This document shows, one piece after another, positions 8,113 to 16,157 of a DNA stretch of 64,000 nucleotides; within the stretch, counting starts at the first letter, position 1; each line of letters starts with the position of its first letter. Under the pieces are notes generated by a model. The model saw only the letters and a program-made list of their open reading frames with translations. It searched no databases and was not told the DNA's origin. The DNA comes from Azospirillum thiophilum (GTDB lineage Bacteria; Pseudomonadota; Alphaproteobacteria; Azospirillales; Azospirillaceae): NCBI RefSeq assembly GCF_001305595.1, contig NZ_CP012405.1:231501-295500 (forward strand), read 5' to 3'. The position numbers and the translations under genes were made by a program.

Positions 8113-8922
8113 CTACCCTTCGCCGCGCTCCTCCCGCTTGGCCTGCTGCCAGAATGCTTCCATTTCGTCCAGCGTGGCGTCCTGCGGCTTGCGGCCCTGG
8201 GCCTCCAGCAGCGCCTCGATCCGGTGGAAACGGCGTTCGAACTTGGCGTTGGTGCCGCGCAGCGCCGATTCCGGCTCGACCTTCAGCCGGCGGGCGAGGT
8301 TGACCAGGGCGAACAGCAGGTCGCCCATCTCGTCCGCGACCCGCTCCTGCGCCGATCCGGCGTCCATTTCCGCCCGCAATTCCCGCACCTCCTCCTCGAT
8401 CTTGTCGAGGATGTCGCGGGCGTCGGTCCAGTCGAAGCCGACCCGCGCGGCGCGGTTCTGCAGCTTCAGCGCCCGGGTCAGCGCCGGCAATCCGGCGATG
8501 ACACCCTCCAGCGCCGACGGCGCCCGCCCCTCCTCGGCCGCCTTGGCCGCACGCTCGGCCGCCTTGTGGTCTTCCCAACGCGAGGTCTGATGGTCGGCGG
8601 TCTTCACCTCGTCCGGTCCGAAGACGTGGGGGTGGCGGCGGATCATCTTGTCGGTGATGACGCCAGCGACCTCGTCGAAGTCGAACAGCCCCTCCTCGTG
8701 TGCCATCTGGCTGTAATAGACGACCTGGAACAGCAGATCGCCAAGCTCTTCGCGAAGGGCGGCCTTGTCATCCTTCTCGATGGCGTCGGCGACCTCATAG
8801 GCCTCCTCGATCGTGTGCGGCGCGATGCTGCGGTAGGTCTGCTCCAGATCCCACGGACAGCCGCCGTCGGGATTCCGCAGCCGCGCCATCACCTCGATCA
8901 GCCGGTCGATGTTGCGGGTCAT
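8113..8922 (-). CDS. mazG: Nucleoside triphosphate pyrophosphohydrolase MazG
   Basis: MazG hydrolyses NTPs and dNTPs to the monophosphate and pyrophosphate. The 269-residue protein has the tandem MazG architecture: the N-terminal repeat has LRNPDGGCPWDLEQTYRSI (residues 15-33) and EELGDLLFQVVYYSQMA near 57-73, and the C-terminal repeat has ADEMGDLLFALVNLARRL near 196-213. Acidic residues of the EExxE/ExxD metal sites are present. It is apparently single, converging with the thiolase. Upstream of its start the sequence has been interrupted by an IS256-type element 172 bp away, which could alter its promoter. Confidence 0.95.
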   Translation of the reverse strand: MTRNIDRLIEVMARLRNPDGGCPWDLEQTYRSIAPHTIEEAYEVADAIEKDDKAALREELGDLLFQVVYYSQMAHEEGLFDFDEVAGVITDKMIRRHPHVFGPDEVKTADHQTSRWEDHKAAERAAKAAEEGRAPSALEGVIAGLPALTRALKLQNRAARVGFDWTDARDILDKIEEEVRELRAEMDAGSAQERVADEMGDLLFALVNLARRLKVEPESALRGTNAKFERRFHRIEALLEAQGRKPQDATLDEMEAFWQQAKREERGEG

Positions 8923-9086
8923 GTCGTGCCGTCTCCGGATACGGGGGAGGGGAAGGGGAGGGACCGCGACGATAGCCGAGCGGGGCGGGCGGGGGAAGCG
9001 GGGAGGGCCATGGCCGACGGCGGTTCACCTCCGGAACCCGCATGCATGATCCCCGGCGAATGGAACATTTGAAACCGGGTGAAACA

Positions 9087-9094
9087 TTTTCCCA
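9087..9094. repeat. Target-site duplication, left copy (TTTTCCCA)
   Basis: The 8 bp TTTTCCCA abut the left terminal repeat of the IS256-type element. The right copy is TTTTCCCC at 10528-10535, identical at 7 of 8 positions. IS256 elements make 8-9-bp duplications, so this marks one simple insertion. Confidence 0.7.
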
Positions 9095-9127
9095 GATCAT
9101 GCCCCGAGGAGTGGTGTAGGATCTGGG
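9095..9127. repeat. IS256-type left terminal inverted repeat
   Basis: Thirty-three bases beginning GATCATGCCCC pair with the reverse complement of 10495-10527 at 26 positions. The repeat ends 37 bp outside the transposase stop codon. Confidence 0.8.
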
Positions 9128-9164
9128 TCGCTCATCAGGTTCTCCGGCCGGTCTGGCCGGATGG

Positions 9165-10373
9165 TCAGGCGGCCACAGCGGGCAGGCTGACGATGGGATC
9201 ATCGCCGAGCGGGGCGATGGTTTCCAGCGTCATGTAGCGTGCCCGCTGAACGGCCCATTCATCGTTTTGCTCCAAGAGGATGGCGCCGATGAGCCTCGTA
9301 ATCGCTTCCTCGTTGGGAAATATGCCGACAACCTCGGTGCGCCGCTTGATCTCGCCGTTGAGACGTTCAATCGGGTTTGTCGAGTGGAGCTTGGCCCGAT
9401 GCTCCCTGGGAAAGGTCATGTAGGCCAGGACGTCTTCTTCCGCCTCGTCCATCAGGGTGGCCAGCTTCGGCAGCTTGGCCCGGACCTGATCGGCCACTTG
9501 CCGCCACTGCGTGCGAGCAGATGCCGCATCGTCCTGGGCGAAGGCCGTGGCGATGAAGGCCGCCACGACACGGCGTCCGCTCTTGCCGGCGTGGGTGAGC
9601 GCTGTCCTGGAGAAATGGACCCGGCACCTTTGCCACGTCGCCTGGAAGACCCGGGTGACGGCGGCCTTGATGCCGCCATGGGCGTCGGAGATCACCAGCT
9701 TGACGCCGCTCAGACCACGGCGCTTGAGCTTGCGTAGGAACTCGATCCAGAAGGTTTCCGCCTCGGACGGGCCGATGTCCATGCCCAGCACCTCGCGCCG
9801 GCCGTCGGTGTTGACCGCCACCGCGATGGTCACGGCGACCGAAACGATGCGTCCGTTCTGGCGCACCTTCACGTAGGTGGCATCCAGCCACAGGTAGGGC
9901 CAGTCGCCCTCGATGGGACGGCCGAGAAAGGTCTTAACCCGCTCGTCGATCTCGGCGCACAACCGACTGACCTGGCTCTTGGAGATGCCAGACATTCCCA
10001 TGGCCTGGACCAGATCGTCCACCGAGCGCGTCGAGATGCCCTGGATGTAGGCCTCCTGGATCACCGCCGTCAGCGCCTTCTCAGCCATCCGCCGCGGCTC
10101 CAGAAAGCCGGGGAAGTAGGAGCCCTTGCGCAGTTTGGGAATGCGCAGCTCGACGGTGCCGGCTCGAGTTTCCCAGTCGCGATCGCGATAGCCGTTGCGC
10201 TGAACCAGTCGCTCGGCCGACCGTTCGCCATGACCGGCGCCGGTCAGGCCCTGCACCTCCAACTCCATCAGCCGCTCGGCAGCAAAGCCGATCATCTCGC
10301 GCAGAACATCGGCATCCGCGCCCTTCTCAAGCATCGCGCGAAGCGCCATCATCTCGTCGGTCATCGTGGTCAC
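9165..10373 (-). CDS. IS256-family transposase
   Basis: The 402-residue protein is a DDE transposase of the Mutator/IS256 type. The catalytic aspartates are in WLDATYVKV (near 169) and VISDAHGG (near 231), and the glutamate in the HSTNPIERLNGEIKRR helix (near 340). Length matches intact family members and no frameshift or stop is seen. The start MTTMTDEM is followed by an amphipathic N-terminal region for end binding. It is the only gene of the element. Confidence 0.96.
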   Translation of the reverse strand: MTTMTDEMMALRAMLEKGADADVLREMIGFAAERLMELEVQGLTGAGHGERSAERLVQRNGYRDRDWETRAGTVELRIPKLRKGSYFPGFLEPRRMAEKALTAVIQEAYIQGISTRSVDDLVQAMGMSGISKSQVSRLCAEIDERVKTFLGRPIEGDWPYLWLDATYVKVRQNGRIVSVAVTIAVAVNTDGRREVLGMDIGPSEAETFWIEFLRKLKRRGLSGVKLVISDAHGGIKAAVTRVFQATWQRCRVHFSRTALTHAGKSGRRVVAAFIATAFAQDDAASARTQWRQVADQVRAKLPKLATLMDEAEEDVLAYMTFPREHRAKLHSTNPIERLNGEIKRRTEVVGIFPNEEAITRLIGAILLEQNDEWAVQRARYMTLETIAPLGDDPIVSLPAVAA

Positions 10374-10494
10374 CCTTCGGTCGGGTTGAGGTGTGGTGAC
10401 CAGACTCTATCGAAGAACCGCGATGACCGCCCCGCTATGGATAACCGGCCCGCCTACGCCAGCCATCGGAGGGCGCTACGGCGGGCCGGTTCCC

Positions 10495-10527
10495 CACAGC
10501 TCCTACACCACCCCGTGGGGCACGACC
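10495..10527. repeat. IS256-type right terminal inverted repeat
   Basis: This is the transposase-promoter side end of the element. It includes CTACACCACCCCGTGGGGC and pairs with the left end at 26 of 33 positions. The target duplication TTTTCCCC begins immediately outside it. Confidence 0.8.
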
Positions 10528-10885
10528 TTTTCCCCCCTGTTCCACTGTTCACTGCGCGCAGCCATCGGGGCAGGAAACTGGAATTGAGGTTGGAGCATGA
10601 GGGCTCTCCACAACAGGGTTCGGGTGTGGAAGCCTACCACAAATCCCGATACGGAGAAAAATCAGGAATAATATCCTTCCAGCGTCCCCCCCAGAGGCAG
10701 GACTGACAGGTCTATGGTGCACTGGACTGACATTTTAGCTTTGCGCTTACACAGGGTATAAGCACATAATAATCATTATGGAAATACACGACGCTCCGGG
10801 ATCATGCGACATCGCATGATCCCGGAGCGTCTCCCCCTATGGCAAGGGCGATTTCAGTAATGGCCCGGTCCTTATCGCCTGATCC
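10528..10885. other. Gene-free region between the IS element and the MFS gene
   Basis: These 358 bp hold no convincing gene. The first part continues the pre-insertion sequence and carries TGTTCCACTGTTCAC; the middle (about 10660-10790) is noticeably AT-richer than the surroundings; and the last third holds a long perfect hairpin (10790-10831). The lower GC suggests a regulatory or foreign segment, but nothing identifies it. Confidence 0.6.
10790..10831. repeat. Perfect 20-bp-stem hairpin with 2-nt loop
   Basis: Bases 10790-10809 are the exact reverse complement of 10812-10831, with CA as the loop. It lies 54 bp beyond the stop of the leftward MFS gene. It may act as a terminator, but no strong T tract flanks either side; an element end or cruciform-forming repeat is equally possible. 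Confidence 0.75.
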
Positions 10886-12115
10886 TTATCGGCCGGTCCG
10901 GGTGGCGAGCCGCAGGGCAAGCGCACCGGCCGAGGCGGCAGTGGCGACGGCGACCACGCCGTTCCACCCCCAGATCGCCAGAGCCTGGCTGCCCAGCGTG
11001 GCGCCGGCCGCCATGCCGATGAACATTCCCACCATCAGCACGGCGTTCAGGCGGCTGCGGGCTGCCGGGTCGATGCCATAGACGATGGTCTGATGGGCGA
11101 TCAGGGACGCCTGGACGCCGAGGTCGAAGCCGACGGCGCTCGCCACCAGCAGCCACAGGCGGCCATCCTCCGGCACCCACGGGGACAGCGCCATTGCGGC
11201 GAAGGACAGAACGGCCAGACCGGCACCCAGCCGGGTCATCAGCTCCGGCCCGCGGCTGTCGGCGATGCGGCCGGCGACCGGCGCCACCAGCGCACCCGCC
11301 GCACCGGCCAGGCCGAAGGCACCGGCGGCGGCGGCCCCCAGATGGAACGGCGCGCCATGCAGCATGACGGCCAGTGTCGACCAGAAGGCGCTGAAGCCCA
11401 GCGACAGCAGTCCCTGCGCCAGCGCCGCCCGGCGCAACGCGGCATGACGGCTCCACAGCACGGCCAGCGACGCCAGCAGCTCGCCATAGCGCAGGTCGGT
11501 CGTCGGTGTGAAACGCGGCAACCCGCGCCACAGCGCAACGGCCAGCAGCGCGATGCTCCCCGCCGCCGCCATGAACACCGCCCGCCAGCCGAAATGCTCG
11601 GCGACCGCACCGCTGACGACTCGCGACAGCAGGATGCCCAGCAGCAGCCCGGTCATCACCGTGCCCACCGCCCGGCCGCGATGTTCGGCAGGGGCCAGCG
11701 CGGCGGCGGCCGGCACGATGTCCTGCGCCATCGTCGCCGACAGCCCGAGCACGAGGCTCGCCCCCAGCAGCGCGCCGATGGACGGAGCCAACCCCGCCGC
11801 CAGCAAGCCCGCTGCCAGGACGGCGGCCTTGGCCAGGATGATCCGGCGCCGGTCGAACCGGTCGCCCAGCGGCGCCAGCAACAGGATGCCGAAGGCGTAG
11901 CCGAGTTGCGTCATCGTCGGCACCCAGCCGACCGCGCGGTCGTCGGCCTGGATGTCGGCGCCGAGAACCCCCAGCATCGGTTGGCTGTAATAGAGCGAGG
12001 CAACGGCCAGACCGGCACCGGCCGCTAGCAGGAGGACCAGAGGCTGGCTCAGCCCGGTCTCGCGCACCGCCGGCATGGCAATCGGGCTTTCATGCGCATC
12101 TTGAATGCTGGACAT
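10886..12115 (-). CDS. MFS transporter (drug/sugar exporter type)
   Basis: The 409-residue inner-membrane protein has about 12 membrane segments. The MFS loop-2/3 motif is present as GDRFDRRRIIL near residues 65-75, and a related GRIADSRG near 260. The N-terminal tail of about 25 residues is hydrophilic. It is divergently paired with a LysR regulator 98 bp away, the usual arrangement for a regulator controlling an efflux gene. Substrate unknown; the proton-antiport exporter family is inferred from motif similarity. Confidence 0.85.
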   Translation of the reverse strand: MSSIQDAHESPIAMPAVRETGLSQPLVLLLAAGAGLAVASLYYSQPMLGVLGADIQADDRAVGWVPTMTQLGYAFGILLLAPLGDRFDRRRIILAKAAVLAAGLLAAGLAPSIGALLGASLVLGLSATMAQDIVPAAAALAPAEHRGRAVGTVMTGLLLGILLSRVVSGAVAEHFGWRAVFMAAAGSIALLAVALWRGLPRFTPTTDLRYGELLASLAVLWSRHAALRRAALAQGLLSLGFSAFWSTLAVMLHGAPFHLGAAAAGAFGLAGAAGALVAPVAGRIADSRGPELMTRLGAGLAVLSFAAMALSPWVPEDGRLWLLVASAVGFDLGVQASLIAHQTIVYGIDPAARSRLNAVLMVGMFIGMAAGATLGSQALAIWGWNGVVAVATAASAGALALRLATRTGR

Positions 12116-12213
12116 CGTGTCATCCCCTCAAGGGCTTGGTTGAGGGGGATAATGGCCCTGAAAATCCATGCATGGTAGCCGAACAGGGTGTAGATTTGTT
12201 ATACACTGGGCGT

Positions 12214-13152
12214 ATGAACGGCGATCTTCTTCCCATCGGCAGCGACCGCATTGCCCTGTTGGAAACCTTCATCCGCATCGTCGATTCCGGCAGCCTTTCG
12301 GCGGCGGCGGCGCAGTTGGGCAGCACCCAGCCGACGATCAGCCGCCGTCTGCAGCAGCTGGAGCGCCTGCTGGGCGTCCGGCTGCTGCAACGGTCGACCC
12401 ATCGGATGAAGCTGACCGAGGACGGTGCGCGCTGCTACGAGCGGGCCAAGGATCTGCTCGACGGCTGGCAGATGCTGGAAAGCGACGTGCGCGGGGCCGA
12501 CGACCAGCCGTCCGGGCATTTGCGGGTGGTCGCGCCCCATGCCTTCGGACAGCAGCAGTTGATCGGACCGTTGGCCGATTATCTGCGACGCTACCCGCGG
12601 ATGACGGTGGAGTGGCTGCTGCACGACCGCATGCCGGACTTCATCGCCGAAGGCATCGACTGCGCCATCCGCGTGGGCGAGATCGGCGATCCGTCGGTCA
12701 TCGCGCTCCGGCTGGCCGAGGTGCCGCGGATCGCGGTGGCCGCCCCTGCCCTGCTCGCCGGCCGGCCGGTGCCGTCCCACCCGTCCGAACTGGCGGAACT
12801 GCCGTGGCTGGCCTTGCGCACCTTCTACCGGGACGAGGTGACGCTGACCCATGCCGGAACCGGCGAGATCGCGCGCTTCCCGATCCGGCCGCGCCTGTCC
12901 ACCGACGGGTTGCAGGCGGTGCGCAATGCGGCGATCGAGGGGTTGGGCGCCGCCATCGGGTCGCACTGGGCGATGGTCGAGGATCTGGCGGCTGGCCGGC
13001 TGCTGCATCTGGCGCCGGACTGGCAGGCGGCGGCGCTGCCGGTCAATCTGGTCTATCCGCCGGCCCGCTTCCAGCCGGCCCGCCTGCGCCGCTTCATCGA
13101 GGTGATGCGGCGTGCCGTTCCCGTCGCCTTCGGCACGGTCCAGGCACCATAG
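12214..13152 (+). CDS. LysR-family transcriptional regulator
   Basis: The 312-residue protein has an N-terminal helix-turn-helix (SGSLSAAAAQLGSTQPTISRRLQQLE, residues about 25-50; shown motif SAAAAQLGSTQPTISRR) and a LysR substrate-binding domain (HLRVVAPHAFGQ-type strand near 103). The ATG at 12214 is chosen because it places the helix at the normal distance; longer in-frame starts run into the intergenic promoter. Divergent to the MFS gene, with a partly symmetric ATACACTGGGCGTAT stretch just before the start as a candidate binding site. It probably activates or represses the MFS gene in response to its substrate. Confidence 0.88.
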   Translation: MNGDLLPIGSDRIALLETFIRIVDSGSLSAAAAQLGSTQPTISRRLQQLERLLGVRLLQRSTHRMKLTEDGARCYERAKDLLDGWQMLESDVRGADDQPSGHLRVVAPHAFGQQQLIGPLADYLRRYPRMTVEWLLHDRMPDFIAEGIDCAIRVGEIGDPSVIALRLAEVPRIAVAAPALLAGRPVPSHPSELAELPWLALRTFYRDEVTLTHAGTGEIARFPIRPRLSTDGLQAVRNAAIEGLGAAIGSHWAMVEDLAAGRLLHLAPDWQAAALPVNLVYPPARFQPARLRRFIEVMRRAVPVAFGTVQAP

Positions 13153-13197
13153 GCGGTTCGCGCCGCAGTGCGGCGGACCGGATGCGCACTGTCATGA

Positions 13198-13212
13198 TGT
13201 AGCAACACTACA
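13198..13212. promoter_or_regulatory. TGTAG-N5-CTACA inverted repeat, distal copy
   Basis: The perfect inverted repeat TGTAG-CAACA-CTACA occurs 238 bp upstream of the formate/nitrite channel gene. The same arms and spacing recur at 13342-13356. Two exact copies in 160 bp of intergenic DNA suggest binding sites for one dimeric regulator. The regulator is unknown to me. Confidence 0.55.
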
Positions 13213-13341
13213 GAACCTCAACCGGCGCAGGCATCGGTTCGTCTTCCCTGAAAAATCTCGCTTTTCCTCACTGAATCCGGGCTCCCCCTGCGACCGAATT
13301 ACCCGGGCGATGCGCTTGCCAGGGCCGGACCGACGAGAGTA

Positions 13342-13356
13342 TGTAGTAAAGCTACA
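13342..13356. promoter_or_regulatory. TGTAG-N5-CTACA inverted repeat, proximal copy
   Basis: TGTAG-TAAAG-CTACA lies 94 bp upstream of the channel ATG, 144 bp from the first copy. Arms are identical while the 5-bp spacer differs, as expected for a protein-contacted dyad. Confidence 0.55.
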
Positions 13357-13449
13357 AGGCGGGCGCGAAACCCGGCCCCACCCCCAAGACCGGCATCGGA
13401 CCGGCATCGGGGCGCGGCAGCAAGGACATCGAGCCAAGGACATCGAGCG

Positions 13450-14331
13450 ATGAACATGGACAGCAAGGATGTGGGCGGCTGGAGCCAGCCGACCCCTCAG
13501 ACCCTCGACGCACTGATGCCTGACGCCATTGCGCTCGCCGCCGAGAATCTCGGCGTGAAGAAGGCCCATTACGACACCCCCACCCTGTTCGCCCTGGCGG
13601 TCCTCGCCGGTGCCTTCATCGCGCTGGGCGGCCTGTTCGCCACCGTCGTGATGTCGGGGGCGGACGGCATGCTGCCCTACGGGCTGACCCGCCTGCTGGG
13701 CGGGTTGGTCTTCTCGATGGGGTTGATCCTGGTGATCGTCGGCGGGGCACAGCTGTTCACCGGCGACGCGCTGATGGTTATGGCCTGGGCCAGCGGCCGG
13801 CTGCATGCCCGCGAGATGATGCGGGTGTGGACCACGGTGTGGATCGGCAATTTCGTCGGCGCCGCCGGCACCGCGCTGCTGGTGTTCCTGTCCGGGCAAT
13901 ACACCTTCGGCCATGGCGCGGTCGGCGCGTCGGCCCTCTATTTCGCCATGTCCAAGAGTTCGCTGCCGACCGGTCAGGCCTTCTTCCTGGGCATCCTCTG
14001 CAACGTGCTGGTCTGTCTCGCGGTGTGGCTGGCGCTGGGCGCCCGCAGCGTCGGCGACAAGATCCTGGCGATCACCTTCCCGGTTGCCGCCTTCGTCGCC
14101 GCCGGCTTCGAACACTGCGTCGCCAACATGTATTTCGTCCCGCTCGGCTTGCTGATCGAATGGGGCGCCCCCGCCAGCTTCTGGGCCGATCTCGGCCGCG
14201 CCGCGCCCTCCATCCCGGTCGGCCATTATCTGGTCAACCTCGTCGCCGTCACCATCGGCAACTGGATCGGTGGAGCGGTCATGGTCGGCGCCGTCTACTG
14301 GTTCATCTACCGGCGCCCCAAGCTGCACTGA
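13450..14331 (+). CDS. Formate/nitrite transporter (FocA/NirC family)
   Basis: The 293-residue inner-membrane channel moves small monovalent anions (formate, nitrite, acetate-like). Six hydrophobic segments follow a 45-residue cytosolic N-terminus. The family motifs are visible: GGLFATVVMSG near 57, and NWIGGAVMVGAVYWFIY at the end. The cluster with Pta and acetate kinase favours an acid-exporting fermentation role over nitrite uptake. It is 83 bp before enolase on the same strand and is preceded by two TGTAG-N5-CTACA dyads. Confidence 0.88.
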   Translation: MNMDSKDVGGWSQPTPQTLDALMPDAIALAAENLGVKKAHYDTPTLFALAVLAGAFIALGGLFATVVMSGADGMLPYGLTRLLGGLVFSMGLILVIVGGAQLFTGDALMVMAWASGRLHAREMMRVWTTVWIGNFVGAAGTALLVFLSGQYTFGHGAVGASALYFAMSKSSLPTGQAFFLGILCNVLVCLAVWLALGARSVGDKILAITFPVAAFVAAGFEHCVANMYFVPLGLLIEWGAPASFWADLGRAAPSIPVGHYLVNLVAVTIGNWIGGAVMVGAVYWFIYRRPKLH

Positions 14332-14414
14332 GCGGCCCTGACGCGGCACCGGCACGAGACACCTCCCCCAAATATCTCCCCAAGATACCTCCTAGATACG
14401 GGACATCCCTTCCC

Positions 14415-15692
14415 ATGAGCGCCATCACCGAAATCCACGCCCGCGAAATCCTCGACAGCCGCGGCAACCCGACCGTCGAGGTCGACGTCTCCCTGGACAG
14501 CGGCGCCTTCGGCCGCGCCGCGGTGCCGTCGGGCGCCTCCACCGGCGCCCATGAGGCGGTCGAGCTGCGCGACGGCGACATGAGCCGCTTCGGCGGCAAG
14601 GGCGTGCTGAAGGCCGTGCAGTCGGTCAACGGCGAATTGTCCAAGGCCCTGATCGGCATGGACGCCGCCGACCAGCGCGTGCTCGACATGACCATGATCG
14701 AGATCGACGGCACCGAGAACAAGAGCCGCCTGGGCGCCAACGCCATCCTGGGTGTTTCGCTGGCGGTGGCGCGCGCCGCCGCCGAGGATGCCGGCCTGCC
14801 GCTCTATCGTTACGTCGGCGGCGCCTTCTCGTCGCTGCTGCCGGTGCCGATGATGAACATCATCAACGGCGGCGCCCATGCCGACAACCCGATCGACATC
14901 CAGGAATTCATGATCATGCCGGTGGGCGCCGAGACCGGCGCCGACGCCATCCGCATGGGCTCCGAGATCTTCCAGTCGCTGAAGAAGAAGCTGAAGGACG
15001 CCGGCCACAACACCAATGTCGGCGACGAGGGCGGCTTCGCCCCCAACCTCGCCTCGACCGAGGATGCGCTCGGCTTCGTCATGAAGGCGATCGAGGCCGC
15101 CGGCTACCGGCCGGGCGACGACGTCATGCTCGCCATCGACGCCGCCTCGACCGAGTTCTTCAAGAACGGCAAGTATGAGCTGGCCGGCGAGGGCAAGTCG
15201 CTGTCGCCCGAGCAGATGGTCGCCTACTGGGCCGATCTGGTCGGCCGCTATCCGATCATCTCGGTCGAGGACGGCATGGCCGAGGACGACTGGGAGGGCT
15301 GGAAGGCGCTGACCGACGCCATCGGCTCCAAGGTGCAGCTGGTCGGCGACGACCTGTTCGTCACCAACCCCAAGCGCCTGGCCGACGGCATCAAGCGCGG
15401 CGTCGCCAACTCGATCCTGGTCAAGGTCAACCAGATCGGCACCCTGTCGGAGACGCTGGAAGCGGTCGACATGGCGCACAAGGCCGGCTACACCGCCGTG
15501 CTGTCGCACCGCTCGGGCGAGACAGAGGACAGCACCATCGCCGACCTCGCCGTCGCCACCAACTGCGGCCAGATCAAGACCGGCTCGCTCAGCCGTTCCG
15601 ACCGCCTCGCCAAGTACAACCAGCTGATCCGCATCGAGGAGCAGCTCGGCGTCGCGGCCCGTTTCGCCGGCCGCGGCATCCTCAAGGCCTGA
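14415..15692 (+). CDS. eno: Enolase (phosphopyruvate hydratase)
   Basis: Enolase interconverts 2-phosphoglycerate and phosphoenolpyruvate in the cytoplasm. The 425-residue protein has the standard start ITEIHAREILDSRGNPTVEVDV, metal ligands in IAIDAAST-, VEDGMAED- and GDDLFVTNP-type motifs, the general base lysine in ILVKVNQIGTL, and the enolase signature SHRSGETEDSTIADL. Length is normal and the protein looks fully functional. It follows the formate/nitrite channel gene closely and precedes a 465-bp regulatory gap. Whether it is the only enolase of the genome cannot be told. Confidence 0.97.
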   Translation: MSAITEIHAREILDSRGNPTVEVDVSLDSGAFGRAAVPSGASTGAHEAVELRDGDMSRFGGKGVLKAVQSVNGELSKALIGMDAADQRVLDMTMIEIDGTENKSRLGANAILGVSLAVARAAAEDAGLPLYRYVGGAFSSLLPVPMMNIINGGAHADNPIDIQEFMIMPVGAETGADAIRMGSEIFQSLKKKLKDAGHNTNVGDEGGFAPNLASTEDALGFVMKAIEAAGYRPGDDVMLAIDAASTEFFKNGKYELAGEGKSLSPEQMVAYWADLVGRYPIISVEDGMAEDDWEGWKALTDAIGSKVQLVGDDLFVTNPKRLADGIKRGVANSILVKVNQIGTLSETLEAVDMAHKAGYTAVLSHRSGETEDSTIADLAVATNCGQIKTGSLSRSDRLAKYNQLIRIEEQLGVAARFAGRGILKA

Positions 15693-15868
15693 TCCGCCAA
15701 AGGGTTTCGTCAAAGGGTTTCAGAGCTCCTGGGATCCCGACGCCCGGCAGCCGCCCCGCCCCGCCCTCTCCCGCCCCCGGAGAGGCGGCAAAGGGTGGGA
15801 CGGCTGCCCCAAAGGGATTTCATGGACGGGCGGCGAGCGTCGTGATCGCTGAGACGTCTCGCCCTTGG

Positions 15869-15902
15869 CCCCCTCCTCCCGTCTCTCCCCGGGGGGAGGG
15901 GG
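15869..15902 (+). terminator. Possible enolase transcription terminator
   Basis: An 8-bp GC stem with further internal pairing (CTCCCC with GGGGGG) lies 177 bp after the enolase stop. No T run follows, so Rho-independent termination is uncertain. Confidence 0.3.
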
Positions 15903-16010
15903 AAGCCCCGCAGGTCCCCACCGGCCCCGGCTCCGACGCCCCTTCCGCCGCAGCTGCGGCATAGTGTCAAGGCCGCCGGTTCCGCTTGGTTTCGTGTTGC
16001 AATGCACACT

Positions 16011-16026
16011 TGATATATTAATATAT
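16011..16026. promoter_or_regulatory. Shared AT-rich element TGATATATTAATATA, copy 1
   Basis: TGATATATTAATATAT is centred on the 12-bp palindrome TATATTAATATA. The 15-mer TGATATATTAATATA recurs exactly at 19928-19942, before the PGK-like gene of the same cluster. In this GC-rich genome chance recurrence is very unlikely, so a common regulator or promoter element is inferred. Confidence 0.65.
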
Positions 16027-16157
16027 TTATGGTTCCCGCGCGGCGTTGAAGCCGGCGCACACATGGCGGCGGAACGTCCCCGATTTTTGAGACGCCGCCC
16101 CATCGGACCGCACAGACGGGCCGTTCGCTCGACCCGGTCAACCGGAGTGTTCAGACA

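Larger units (their letters stand above)
9095..10527 (-). mobile_element. Complete IS256-family insertion sequence, 1433 bp
   Basis: The element is bounded by imperfect inverted repeats (9095-9127 and 10495-10527; 26 of 33 positions match, with a 10-bp exact core TGGTGTAGGA). It carries one full-length transposase gene and is flanked by a near-perfect 8-bp target duplication. Length and organisation are normal for the family. Everything needed for transposition seems intact. Confidence 0.88.
15693..16157. other. Regulatory gap between enolase and the MaoC-Pta gene
   Basis: There is no credible gene in these 465 bp. A GC-rich hairpin (stem CCCCCTCC/GGAGGGGG, 15869-15902) may end the enolase transcript. 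An AT-rich promoter-like block (about 15990-16032) includes the shared TGATATATTAATATA element 146 bp before the next start codon. The rest is unremarkable. Confidence 0.6.

Noticed and set aside
5912..8578. Very long (888-codon) minus-strand open frame across the crotonase and thiolase genes
   Set aside because: It is antisense to two clear enzyme genes, is extremely Gly/Arg/His-rich and has no domain pattern; open antisense frames are expected at this GC content.
10230..10706. Open frame crossing the right IS end
   Set aside because: It spans the terminal repeat and the transposase antisense strand, has no ribosome site and no recognisable protein pattern.
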